A stretch of DNA of 9,037 bases from Gammaproteobacteria bacterium (GTDB lineage: Bacteria > Pseudomonadota > Gammaproteobacteria > SZUA-229): assembly GCA_011051475.1 (NCBI GenBank), contig DRLE01000205.1, positions 1 to 9,037 on the forward strand. Direction: 5' to 3'. Under the pieces are notes generated by a model, which ran no database searches, had not been told where the DNA came from, and was given only the letters and a program-made list of their open reading frames with translations. Of this stretch, positions 1-6,369 are shown piece after piece. A program made the translations under genes and the position numbers. Position 1 is the stretch's first letter; each line of letters begins with the position of its first letter.

Positions 1-14
1 CAACAAGACAATAG

Positions 15-44
15 GCCTGGAAAAACAGACCTGGCTTTTTTTTT
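15..44 (+). terminator. Possible rho-independent terminator of an off-window gene
   Basis: Positions 15-20 can pair with 30-35 (five pairs around one T-T mismatch), closing an A-rich loop at 21-29. Nine T residues follow directly at 36-44. This is the layout of an intrinsic terminator reading rightward, presumably for a gene left of the window. The stem is short, so the call is tentative. Confidence 0.3.
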
Positions 45-87
45 GCGCCTTTCGCGGCGAAAACAGCTTTTTTATTGTTTTTTGTAT

Positions 88-130
88 TTTATTAATGTAT
101 ATATTAATAATTAATATATACATTAATAAA
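88..130. promoter_or_regulatory. Perfect 43-bp AT-rich palindrome, putative operator/promoter of the HTH gene
   Basis: Arms 88-108 and 110-130 are exact reverse complements over 21 bp, with a single central base at 109. Apart from one G/C pair (97/121) the palindrome is entirely A/T. It ends at the start of the ribosome binding site of the helix-turn-helix gene that begins at 139. Possible -35-like hexamers (TTGTTT at 75-80, TTGTAT at 82-87) lie just upstream, and several -10-like TATA hexamers fall inside it. A dimeric XRE-type repressor bound here would block its own promoter. Autoregulation is inferred from symmetry and position only. Confidence 0.6.
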
Positions 131-138
131 GGTGGTTT

Positions 139-393
139 ATGAATTCTCAATGGATTCGCCAGATGCGAAAAAAACGCGGGTTGAAGGGTTTTCAGCTGGC
201 CGAGCGTATGCAGGTCAGTCCGGCGCGTATTTCCATGCTGGAAAAAGATGAGGCGCGCGGCGCGGTAACGCTGAAAATGATGCAGCGCGCAGCGCAGGCC
301 ATGGGTTGTCGTTTTGAGTACCGGATCGTGCCGGTAGAGAGGGACGCAAGTATGGAGAAGCCGCGTTACCGGATATCGCCGCGTCAGGCGTAG
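139..393 (+). CDS. Short XRE-family HTH regulator, mobile mystery protein A-like
   Basis: An 84-residue DNA-binding protein. The sequence runs from WIRQMR (residues 5-10) through an XRE-type helix-turn-helix at about 17-36 (FQLAERMQVSPARISMLEKD) to DEARGAVTLKMMQRAAQAMGC and then a short strand, FEYRIVP. This order, especially the ARG-VTL segment after LEK and the A-A-MGC-FEY-VP segment, is what I recognise from the 'mobile mystery protein A' family (TIGR02612), which is often found on mobile elements. Family members are usually about 150 residues; this one lacks part of the N-terminal and C-terminal extensions. The usual downstream partner, mobile mystery protein B (Fic domain), is absent: the next gene is a convergent phosphatase. 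ATG 139 is chosen because an AAGGTGG ribosome binding site (129-135) sits just upstream. The palindrome at 88-130 suggests self-repression. Low GC upstream contrasts with a GC-rich coding region. The target is unknown. Confidence 0.8.
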   Translation: MNSQWIRQMRKKRGLKGFQLAERMQVSPARISMLEKDEARGAVTLKMMQRAAQAMGCRFEYRIVPVERDASMEKPRYRISPRQA

Positions 394-447
394 TGTTCCT
401 GCCGGTGAATATTATGGCGCGTGGGCAGACTATTTTCAGGGATGTTT

Positions 448-951
448 TTAGTCAATGTCTTCTGGTCTGATCAATGCTGTCAGCCTGCAACGATTTGGCC
501 GGTGCAGGTCACTGGTCGCATTATATTCAAACAGCGCTACGGCGCAGGTGGTCATTAATTTGCCGCTGGAGGATAGCGGCGGCGCTTCGTTGGGCAGGAA
601 GCTGACAGCATCATCCATGCCGGGGTTGTGTGCCAGCAGCATCAGACGTTGATCGGGTATGGCATAGGCTTCGGCCAGTTCCAGCAGGGTTTCGCGACTG
701 GCCAGATAAAGTTCATTGTCTACAATGATTTCAGGTTTCTGTTCAGTACTCTGCAGTAGCAGCTCAGCAGTTTCGCGCGTGCGCTGTGCCGGTGACACAA
801 GCAGGCGGTCGGGCAGGGCGTTGATCTGCCTGAGGTGTTTACCCATGGCCAGGGCGTCGCGCCGCCCGCGCTTGTTGAGCGGGCGATCGATGTCCGGCAG
901 GTCATATTGCCAGTCGGACTTGGCGTGGCGCATCAGGGTGAGTGTGAACAT
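448..951 (-). CDS. sixA: SixA-type phosphohistidine phosphatase
   Basis: A 167-residue cytoplasmic enzyme of the histidine phosphatase (phosphoglycerate mutase-like) superfamily. SixA of E. coli removes phosphate from histidine residues of signalling or PTS proteins (ArcB in early work, NPr of the nitrogen PTS later). Visible signatures are LMRHAK with nucleophile His9 and Arg8, the RPLNKRG segment (23-29), SPAQRTRET with Arg57 and Arg59, and the second catalytic histidine in LLAHNPG (His108). Length matches the family. The frame stays open upstream to 1068, but the fold begins at MFTLTLMRHAK. ATG 949-951 has AAGG eight bases ahead, and a longer start would overlap the preceding DUF gene. The gene lies downstream of the DUF1254 pair on the same strand, separated by a strong hairpin, so it may be a separate transcript. 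Its physiological substrate cannot be read from the sequence. Confidence 0.9.
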   Translation of the reverse strand: MFTLTLMRHAKSDWQYDLPDIDRPLNKRGRRDALAMGKHLRQINALPDRLLVSPAQRTRETAELLLQSTEQKPEIIVDNELYLASRETLLELAEAYAIPDQRLMLLAHNPGMDDAVSFLPNEAPPLSSSGKLMTTCAVALFEYNATSDLHRPNRCRLTALIRPEDID

Positions 952-998
952 CGATAAAGCCTTGTAAACGCATCTGTCATTGTATATCACGCAGAGAC

Positions 999-1026
999 GA
1001 CAATGCCGGGCAGGCCCGGCATTGTC
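999..1026 (-). terminator. Strong hairpin behind the DUF1254/DUF1214 pair
   Basis: Arms 999-1011 and 1014-1026 are perfect 13-bp complements around a two-base centre, with a GCCGGGC core. The hairpin starts eight bases after the stop codon of the gene at 1035-2111. No run of T follows on either strand, so it is not a textbook intrinsic terminator. It may stop transcription weakly, assist rho-dependent termination, or protect the mRNA 3' end from exonucleases. Confidence 0.5.
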
Positions 1027-1034
1027 CTGGAAGC

Positions 1035-2111
1035 TTACTTGGCCTCCCTGGCCTCGGGGAAGGTCCATTTGCCATCGAGCAGTTCCCTGCGCGGGCGATA
1101 CAGTCTTACCACGTACATCCAGCCATCCATAATCGGTATATAGTTATCGGCTTTCGGGTCACCGCCGAAATGGATGGTGGTGGAGCCGTCCTTGTTCTTT
1201 TTGGCGGTGACATTGTTAAAGGCATAGGCATTGAGCTCGTTGGGCACCATATAGCGTTCCTTGTTATAGACGGTCACCGACCAGAAACCGTCAACGGGAA
1301 CATCTTTGGGTACATGCAGAACATAGGGGGTTTTGCCATCGTTCTTCTTGACCTGGGTGGGGATATAGAGTGCATCGCGGCGCTGCAGGCCTCCCCAGCC
1401 GACGGCCACGCCCATGGCGTTCATCAGGTAGGAACGGTCGCACTTGACACCGAAGTAGGTGGAGCTGTCAGGCAGTGAAAGTCCGAGGGTATTGTAGGCC
1501 TCGCGCAGTTTCAGCATCTGTTTTTCGTTCCAGTCTTTCAGGCCGGAGAGATCGCCCTTGTCCTTTTGCTTGACCTTGACCATGTCCTGCAGGCGGCTGA
1601 CCTCTGCCATGTCCTTTTCATCATTGGGGTCGGCGAAGGTGCGTATGCCGAACATGACATAACGTGTGCCGATATCTTCCTGGGTAAAGGTCCAGCTTCC
1701 CGGCGCGTAGTAGGCGGGATAGATGTCGTGATCCTGGGAAACCAGCATCAGGGACATATAGCGACCCTTTGTATCAGGCAGGGTGATGGTAAGGGGGGAT
1801 TTCGACAGGTCGAAAATACCGAAAGAATAACGCGTGTCACGGTTACCGGTCTGCGTCACCTGTTTGTTGACATCATAGGCCTTGCGTCCGTGGGTAAACT
1901 TGCCAAAGGCCTGATAGACCGCGGCGTAGTTCCGAAATTGCATGTCGGTTTCGGCACGGACATAGTTGAAGGCGTCAACGGTTGGTGCCTGTGCATGCCA
2001 CTCGGGGCTGTAATAGCGTTTGTCACATTCCGTGCCGGCATGCAGCATGCCTGAGATCAGCAGTGTGCTGATAAAGAGAGCGGGCTGTATTTTTTTTACT
2101 GTTATTTTCAT
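1035..2111 (-). CDS. Exported DUF1254/DUF1214 protein (shorter paralogue)
   Basis: A 358-residue protein with a Sec-type signal peptide: a Lys-rich start (MKITVKK), a hydrophobic core at about 9-22, and likely cleavage after LHA (residue 25). The N-terminal half (about 60-160, with GRYMSLMLVSQDHDIYP at 116-132) resembles DUF1254. The C-terminal part (about 265-352, with VPKDVPVDGFWSVTVYNKERYMVPN and a terminal YRPRRELLDGKWTFP) resembles DUF1214. These domains occur together in envelope proteins of proteobacteria; no biochemical role is established that I can name. It starts two bases after the stop of the longer paralogue (2114-3580). Its AGGAG ribosome binding site overlaps the last codons and stop of that gene, so the two are probably translationally coupled. 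Cys29 and Cys224 could form a disulfide after export; this is inference. Confidence 0.8.
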   Translation of the reverse strand: MKITVKKIQPALFISTLLISGMLHAGTECDKRYYSPEWHAQAPTVDAFNYVRAETDMQFRNYAAVYQAFGKFTHGRKAYDVNKQVTQTGNRDTRYSFGIFDLSKSPLTITLPDTKGRYMSLMLVSQDHDIYPAYYAPGSWTFTQEDIGTRYVMFGIRTFADPNDEKDMAEVSRLQDMVKVKQKDKGDLSGLKDWNEKQMLKLREAYNTLGLSLPDSSTYFGVKCDRSYLMNAMGVAVGWGGLQRRDALYIPTQVKKNDGKTPYVLHVPKDVPVDGFWSVTVYNKERYMVPNELNAYAFNNVTAKKNKDGSTTIHFGGDPKADNYIPIMDGWMYVVRLYRPRRELLDGKWTFPEAREAK

Positions 2112-2113
2112 TG

Positions 2114-3580
2114 TTATTTCTCCTGTTTGACGAGTTCAACATCGGGCATTTTCCAGCTGCGATCGATAATGCCCTGTTTGGCGCCGTAAAAGCGGATGCA
2201 TGGCGCAACGCGTTTGCCTGCCGTTGGTATCCAGTTGGTTTCGAGACCTTCGGGTGGTTTCGGGCCGAAGTAGAGAGTGACACCGCCATCGGGATCTTTT
2301 TTCAGTTTATCCATCTCATAGGATGATATGCCTGCCTTGTTTTCCCGGTTATAGATGAAGGCCCAGGTGTCGGCATCGTAAAGAATCAGTGACCAGAACT
2401 GTTTCACCGGCATGTCTTTGGGTATTTTCAGTTTGTACAGCTTGTTGCCGTCGATGGTATTGCCGTCCTTGTCCAGCATGGTGTAGATATAGATATTCGC
2501 CGGTGGCGTGTAGTAGGAACGCGGGTAATAGGTGGCGAAGAAGTAACGGTTGGCGCGCATATCGATATCGATGCGATCATCCAGTACATAGGAGAAGTTG
2601 CCGTTTTCATCCGGTGTCAGCACATCCTGCCACTGACGGTCCGGCCAGTAGTACATGTTCTTTTCCGGGTGCGTGAAGCGGTACTGCTGGTAGAAATACA
2701 TGTCGGCCGCGGCCTGGCGCATGGCTTTTATCGTGGTCGCGTCCGGCTTGAAGGGTTTGCCTTTTTCGATACCCAGATATGACAGGTAGCCCATCATGAT
2801 CTTGTCCTGCTCCTTGACCTTTTCCAGTGTGAAGATGTCATAGATATCCCTGAAAAAGTTTTCGTCATATTGCGGCAGGGAGGGGAAGCGCATATCGGAC
2901 GGGTCGATAAACTTCGTGGGTTTGGGATCGTTGAGGTAGTACATACGGATTTTTTTCGAATAGGCATAGGCGTCGGCAGTGGTGGCGCCGGGCGCTTTTA
3001 CCGAGCGGAAGGCGAAATAAACACGGTAGCTGGGTGACCTGAGGATGTAATAACCTTCGGGCTCCTCGCCCTGGTAGTCGGGAGGCAGCAGCAGGTATTT
3101 GCCGCCCTTGCCCTTGTCAACACCGATCGGGCCGACATCGGCAATGGCATACTGCCAGTGATCGACGATCTGCCCGTAAAGCAGGGCCTTGTCGGACTTC
3201 GCCGGCACGTCCACCACCACGGGACCTTTTTTCAGGTTGGTCATGGCCAGGATATAGGGGGTGACATTATTCGCTGTCAGCAGTTCGGCCTTTGCGGTCG
3301 CGACCTTCGACCAGGCAAGGATGGTGTTTTCGCCGCCGCCCACCGCCTCGGTCGCGCGCTTGAAACCGTAGATGCCCACTGCCGGCATGGCCCAGTTGGC
3401 CACCTCGAAGGCGCGCATGTATTTGAGCTGGTAGTCATAGTCCTTGATCGAAGATTTCATGCCGGCTGGCGGCTTGCCGCCGATGGGCTCATCGATGGCC
3501 TGCGCATGGGCAAGGGAAGTTATCAGTGAAAAAATGGCAAGGAGTGAAGTCAGTCGTGTTCTCAGGCTGTTATATTTCAT
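2114..3580 (-). CDS. Exported DUF1254/DUF1214 protein (longer paralogue)
   Basis: A 488-residue protein with a signal peptide (basic start with Arg7 and Arg9, hydrophobic stretch 10-22, likely cleavage after AHA at residue 26). DUF1254 covers roughly 95-215, seen in NNVTPYILAMTNLKKGPVVV, the segment HWQYAIADVGPIG (141-153) and GGKYLLLPP (159-167). DUF1214 covers roughly 360-475, seen in IPKDMPVKQFWSLILYDADT (387-405) and NWIPTAGKRVAPCIRFYGAK (449-468). The middle (220-350) is rich in Tyr, Phe and Trp. It is the first gene of a two-gene unit with the shorter paralogue. ATG 3578-3580 has a GAGGG ribosome binding site about seven bases upstream. The enzymatic or structural role is unknown; family members are usually annotated only by domain. 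A periplasmic location is inferred from the signal peptide. Confidence 0.85.
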   Translation of the reverse strand: MKYNSLRTRLTSLLAIFSLITSLAHAQAIDEPIGGKPPAGMKSSIKDYDYQLKYMRAFEVANWAMPAVGIYGFKRATEAVGGGENTILAWSKVATAKAELLTANNVTPYILAMTNLKKGPVVVDVPAKSDKALLYGQIVDHWQYAIADVGPIGVDKGKGGKYLLLPPDYQGEEPEGYYILRSPSYRVYFAFRSVKAPGATTADAYAYSKKIRMYYLNDPKPTKFIDPSDMRFPSLPQYDENFFRDIYDIFTLEKVKEQDKIMMGYLSYLGIEKGKPFKPDATTIKAMRQAAADMYFYQQYRFTHPEKNMYYWPDRQWQDVLTPDENGNFSYVLDDRIDIDMRANRYFFATYYPRSYYTPPANIYIYTMLDKDGNTIDGNKLYKLKIPKDMPVKQFWSLILYDADTWAFIYNRENKAGISSYEMDKLKKDPDGGVTLYFGPKPPEGLETNWIPTAGKRVAPCIRFYGAKQGIIDRSWKMPDVELVKQEK

Positions 3581-3799
3581 TTTTTACCCTCGAAGTTCTT
3601 AAACTGTTACAAGGTCTGTCAGAAAACAGAATTGCGGCTGAAATCCGGCTTGCAAGATTACTATTCGCTAAACGGGTGTGCAAGAGGTGGGGCGTTGGCA
3701 AGTCTGCAGATATCGCAGGCTTGTGATTGCACGCTTCAGCCCCTGTATTGCACGAAGGCGGGGCTTTCTATTGGTGTATTGTCTGATATCAGAGGTTCT
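3581..3799. other. Intergenic spacer between cytochrome gene and DUF1254 pair
   Basis: 219 bases lie between two minus-strand genes. The spacer should hold the end of the cytochrome transcript and the start of the DUF1254 pair. I see a 6-bp inverted repeat (3738-3743 with 3760-3765) without a T run on the minus strand, a 12-bp palindrome TCTGATATCAGA at 3782-3793, and no convincing -10/-35 pair. Confidence 0.4.
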
Positions 3800-4324
3800 C
3801 TAGCGCAGACCGTCACGTTTTTCCCAGGCATTATAGATATCATCGCGCCACTTGCTCTGGAAATAGGCGATGGCCGCATAGATTTCATCATCGTTCAGCT
3901 TGTCTGCAAAGGCCGGCATGGTGCCGCCAAGCGGGATACCGCCTTCCAGGATACTGCTTCTGAGAACGCTCAGCGGGTGGTGCCAGGCGTGGGCGGTGCC
4001 ATTGAGTGGTGGTGGCGGGTAGTTGCCATCGGGCAGTGTTTGTTTCCAGTCCGGCGTGCCTTCCGCGTTCTCACCGTGGCAACGTGCACAGTGTTCCAGA
4101 AAGACGGTTTTCCCCAGCGTTACATGATCCTGGGTGTACCAGCGGCGAGTGGCGGGTGCGGCAGCTGTGACTGGTGAAGCCGGGGTGGCCGTAACGCTGT
4201 TATTGTTACTGGTCTGGTTGCTGTCCTGGTCGCTGTCCTGGCCACCGGCCCTGTCAGAGCAGCCGCCGGCAAGTGCGGCAAGCAATAGTATTGCAGGGGT
4301 AGTGAATGTGTATTGTCTTGTCAT
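3800..4324 (-). CDS. Lipoprotein c-type cytochrome (monoheme, class I)
   Basis: A 174-residue membrane-anchored periplasmic electron carrier. Residues 1-22 form a lipoprotein signal ending in the lipobox LAGGC (lipidated Cys22). A low-complexity linker rich in Ser, Asp, Gln, Asn, Thr, Ala and Pro (about 23-60) follows. The heme domain then carries CARCH (Cys79, Cys82, His83) and a probable axial methionine in GGTMPAF (Met136). The DDEIYAAIAYFQSKW helix (145-159) is typical of cbb3-subunit-like class I cytochromes (Cytochrome_CBB3/Cytochrome_C families). It is the last gene of the cluster: its start lies 15 bases after the tag stop, with a GAGG ribosome binding site inside that gap, so co-transcription is likely. 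The redox partner is not evident. The pairing with a DNA glycosylase is probably operon packing and not a shared pathway. Confidence 0.9.
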   Translation of the reverse strand: MTRQYTFTTPAILLLAALAGGCSDRAGGQDSDQDSNQTSNNNSVTATPASPVTAAAPATRRWYTQDHVTLGKTVFLEHCARCHGENAEGTPDWKQTLPDGNYPPPPLNGTAHAWHHPLSVLRSSILEGGIPLGGTMPAFADKLNDDEIYAAIAYFQSKWRDDIYNAWEKRDGLR

Positions 4325-4339
4325 TGCTAACCTCGCCGC

Positions 4340-4951
4340 TCAGGTTCCGGGGCGTTTGAATTTGTTGCGTGCCTGTTCAACCTTGCTGCGGGTAACACAG
4401 TTTTTAACATGGTCGTTGATCAGGCCCATGGCCTGCATAAAGGCATAGACTGTGGTCGGGCCGACAAATTTCCAGCCACGCTTTTTAAGTTCCTTTGAAA
4501 GGGCTATGGATTCGGGCGAGGTTGACGCGCTTTGCGGCTCGCCGAGTTGCTTCGGCTCGGGTTCATAACGCCACAGAAAGGCGGCCAGTGAACCTTCTTT
4601 TTCGACCATTTCCTGCGCGCGTTTGGCATTATTGATAACCGCCTCGATCTTGCCGCGGTGACGGACAATGCCGGCGTCCTTGAGCAGGCGGTTGACGTCA
4701 CGCTGGTTAAAGCGGGCGACCCTGTTGAAATCGAACTGCTCAAACGCGGTGCGGAAGTTTTCGCGCTTGGCGAGAATGGTTCGCCAGCTCAGGCCCGACT
4801 GGAAACTTTCCAGGCAGATTTTTTCAAACAGTCGCCGGTCATCATCCACCGGAAAGCCCCATTCGCGGTCATGGTAGTCAAAGAACTCCGGCGCGGCGGC
4901 ACACCAGCCGCAACGGGGATTTCCATCGGGGCCTTTTACGGTAGTTGTCAT
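4340..4951 (-). CDS. tag: DNA-3-methyladenine glycosylase I
   Basis: A 203-residue base-excision repair enzyme that removes 3-methyladenine from alkylated DNA. The four zinc ligands known from E. coli Tag (Cys4, His17, His175, Cys179) have counterparts with the same spacing: Cys14 in RCGW, His27 in YHDREWG, and His181 and Cys185 in NDHVKNC. Glu48 in LFEKICLES corresponds to E. coli Glu38 in the base-binding pocket. The SGLSWRTILAKRENF segment (52-66) and GPTTVYAFMQAMG (164-176) are further family hallmarks. Length is slightly above the usual ~190 because of a short N-terminal extension. No strong ribosome binding site precedes ATG 4949-4951, so translation may depend on the gene upstream, whose stop is 24 bases away. 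It lies between a YCII-domain gene and a cytochrome gene in a same-strand cluster. Confidence 0.95.
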   Translation of the reverse strand: MTTTVKGPDGNPRCGWCAAAPEFFDYHDREWGFPVDDDRRLFEKICLESFQSGLSWRTILAKRENFRTAFEQFDFNRVARFNQRDVNRLLKDAGIVRHRGKIEAVINNAKRAQEMVEKEGSLAAFLWRYEPEPKQLGEPQSASTSPESIALSKELKKRGWKFVGPTTVYAFMQAMGLINDHVKNCVTRSKVEQARNKFKRPGT

Positions 4952-4975
4952 TGCCGGTCTGTTTTCACGGTGGAA

Positions 4976-5263
4976 TCAGTCAAGTAGAAAGCCGAGTCGG
5001 TCATCGGCCCTGGCGGGTGATATCTCAATGATGTCGGGGGTGACCACGTTTTCAATCACAAAAGGGTCCTTGCTGACACGGGCTTCAAGCTCGCTCAAGG
5101 TGGTGTTGTGCGCAATGATGCCGCCGCCTTTGCCGGGCTGTATGCCGCCGACAAGCAGAAACACGCCGTCATCGAAACCGCGTTTTATCCATTCGCTATG
5201 GCCATCCATGAGCTGTCCGGCCTGGCCCCTGTTGTCCGAGAATTTAAGCAGGACGATAAACAT
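4976..5263 (-). CDS. YCII-domain (YciI-like) protein
   Basis: A 95-residue protein with the ferredoxin-like YCII fold. It opens with the beta strand MFIVLLKFSD. Next come His22 in the segment DGHSEWIKRGFDDG, where YciI-type proteins carry a conserved histidine, then LLVGGIQPGKGGGIIAHN and the DPF motif (66-68), and the final strand IIEISPARAD. Small YCII proteins are poorly characterised; some act as enzymes, and a His/Asp pair has been proposed as an active site. ATG 5261-5263 is chosen because the domain starts there and an AGGGAG ribosome binding site lies about nine bases upstream. The open frame runs on to 5401 but the extra 46 residues have no ribosome binding site and do not match the domain. 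It lies between a nitroreductase gene (146-base gap) and tag (24-base gap). Substrate unknown. Confidence 0.85.
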   Translation of the reverse strand: MFIVLLKFSDNRGQAGQLMDGHSEWIKRGFDDGVFLLVGGIQPGKGGGIIAHNTTLSELEARVSKDPFVIENVVTPDIIEISPARADDRLGFLLD

Positions 5264-5409
5264 TGCGGTCACTCCCTTGAATAAAGCAGCAAGTATAACA
5301 ACCGCTAATTTCAGGTTCAACACATGCATGCCGGTTACATGCCGGGAGATCATCCAACCTGCTTTGTCAGATTCGCCCTGAAAATCGAATCCTTCATGCA
5401 ATATAGGGG

Positions 5410-6066
5410 CTAGATACGAAACAGAATGTCATCGAGCCGCTTGCGTGACTTGGGAAGCTTTGCGTTATAGTCCTGTTCAGGATGGTGGTAACCGATGGCC
5501 AGGGCCACGTCGCAGCGATAGCCGGCCAGTTCTTCGGCAAACTCGCGGTTGACCCGTTGTGTGTCGATGCCCTCAATCGGTGTGGCGTCGATGCGCAGGC
5601 GCGCCAGGGTATGCAGGGCGTTGCCCAGGGCGAGGTAAAGCTGTGCTTTCGTCCAGCAGCTGGTATCGCCGTTTTCATCGGTGTTCATCTCCGCAAAGAT
5701 AAAGGCGCCGAAACCGCTTTCCCGGTCTTCGGGTTTGATGCGTCCGTCTTCGATCTGTTTGTCGACGACCCTGGCATAATCCTCGCGGGTATAGTGCGGG
5801 TTATAGGCAAAGAGAATAATCTGCGAGCTGTCGAATACGTGCGGCTGATTGTTCAGGAAGCGGTCGACAAAGGTGCTGTCCAGGCGCGCCCTTGCCTCAT
5901 CACTTTCTATGACCACGAAGCGCCAGGGCTGAGAGTTGATGGAGGAGGGCGATAGCCTCAGGGCTTCGAAGAATACATCAAGGTCCTGCTTTGGCACTCG
6001 CCTGCTGCTGTCGTATTTTTTGGTGGTGTGGCGCCAGCGCAGATCCTCAAGGACAGGATGCTTCAT
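5410..6066 (-). CDS. NfsB-like NAD(P)H nitroreductase
   Basis: A 218-residue flavoprotein of the oxygen-insensitive nitroreductase family, which uses FMN and NAD(P)H to reduce nitroaromatics, quinones and related compounds in the cytoplasm. FMN-contact signatures are visible: RHTTKKYD (12-19), LSPSSINSQPWRFVVI (38-53), and the phosphate-side segment IDATPIEGID (159-168) with Glu165 and Gly166. The helix TKAQLYLALGNALHTLARL (139-157) forms the dimer core, and a basic C-terminus KSRKRLDDIL (206-215) follows. These match NfsB more closely than NfsA. Length is typical (about 217). ATG 6064-6066 has AGAGGAAA upstream, lying just after the stop of the preceding gene, 15 bases away. This spacing argues for co-transcription. 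The physiological substrate cannot be assigned. Confidence 0.93.
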   Translation of the reverse strand: MKHPVLEDLRWRHTTKKYDSSRRVPKQDLDVFFEALRLSPSSINSQPWRFVVIESDEARARLDSTFVDRFLNNQPHVFDSSQIILFAYNPHYTREDYARVVDKQIEDGRIKPEDRESGFGAFIFAEMNTDENGDTSCWTKAQLYLALGNALHTLARLRIDATPIEGIDTQRVNREFAEELAGYRCDVALAIGYHHPEQDYNAKLPKSRKRLDDILFRI

Positions 6067-6081
6067 GGTCAGATTTCCTCT

Positions 6082-6369
6082 TTATTCTTTATCTTCCTTC
6101 TCTTCCTTCTCTTCCTTCTCTTCCTTCTCTTCCTTCTCTTCGGGATAGGATACACCGGTGAACCTGTAAATGAGCTTGCTAAAGGGCTTGTTCATCGGGC
6201 GAAAAACATAGGCTGCCGCGGCAGGCATCAGGCCATAGAAGAATCTTTCCTCGTTGTCCTGGGCAACAAACAGGACCAGTACAGCAATGATGGCAAGCGT
6301 TATCAGGGCATAAATGGCCCACGCCACTTTGGTATAGAAAAAATACTTTTCAGCTTGGTTGTCGGTCAT
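6082..6369 (-). CDS. Small membrane protein with Glu/Lys repeat tail
   Basis: A 95-residue protein I do not recognise. One clear transmembrane segment spans about residues 15-36 (AIYALITLAIIAVLVLFV). A weaker hydrophobic stretch at 43-57 (FFYGLMPAAAAYVF) may be a second, which would give a hairpin with both ends inside. A basic region (FRPMNKPFSKLIYRF, 56-70) follows. The tail after Pro76 is Glu77, then five EKE repeats and a final DKE, all acidic/basic and likely disordered or a single charged helix. The tail is encoded by a 9-bp tandem repeat. ATG 6367-6369 has only a weak GGGA ribosome binding site. As first gene of the minus-strand cluster it sits 15 bases ahead of the nitroreductase gene. 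The membrane part is ordinary codon-diverse sequence, which supports a real gene; function unknown. Confidence 0.65.
   Translation of the reverse strand: MTDNQAEKYFFYTKVAWAIYALITLAIIAVLVLFVAQDNEERFFYGLMPAAAAYVFRPMNKPFSKLIYRFTGVSYPEEKEEKEEKEEKEEKEDKE
6085..6141 (-). repeat. 9-bp in-frame tandem repeat (polypyrimidine on plus strand)
   Basis: The unit TTCCTTCTC occurs five times exactly at 6094-6138, with a partial unit at 6139-6141 and a two-mismatch copy at 6085-6093. On the minus strand each unit reads GAG AAG GAA (EKE), so copy-number change keeps the reading frame and only alters tail length. The plus strand is pure pyrimidine from 6092 to 6141 and locally mirror-symmetric (CTCTTCCTTCTC reads the same backwards), a composition able to form triplex DNA. 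Confidence 0.9.

Noticed and set aside
952..1068. Longer start for sixA, 39 codons upstream
   Set aside because: The extra residues do not match the histidine phosphatase fold, cross the 999-1026 hairpin and overlap the end of the preceding gene. The ATG at 949-951 has its own ribosome binding site.
1566..2054. Plus-strand open frame of 162 codons
   Set aside because: It lies entirely antisense to the exported DUF1254/DUF1214 gene, whose protein has a signal peptide and family motifs. The antisense product resembles no family.
3615..3632. CTGT-N6-ACAG inverted repeat near the DUF1254 promoter, considered as a gammaproteobacterial LexA box
   Set aside because: The spacing is six bases instead of eight, so it does not fit CTGT-N8-ACAG.
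3738..3765. 6-bp inverted repeat considered as terminator of the cytochrome transcript
   Set aside because: The stem is short with a 16-base loop and no T run follows on the minus strand.
3632..4177. Plus-strand open frame of 181 codons
   Set aside because: Most of it is antisense to the cytochrome gene with its lipobox and CxxCH motif; no convincing start signal.
5264..5401. N-terminal extension of the YCII protein, including a signal-peptide-like hydrophobic stretch
   Set aside because: Neither upstream ATG has a ribosome binding site, the YCII domain starts exactly at MFIVLLKF, and AGGGAG precedes that ATG.
6085..6141. Tandem repeat considered as a CRISPR array
   Set aside because: Units are 9 bp, directly adjacent, with no spacers, and encode part of a protein.
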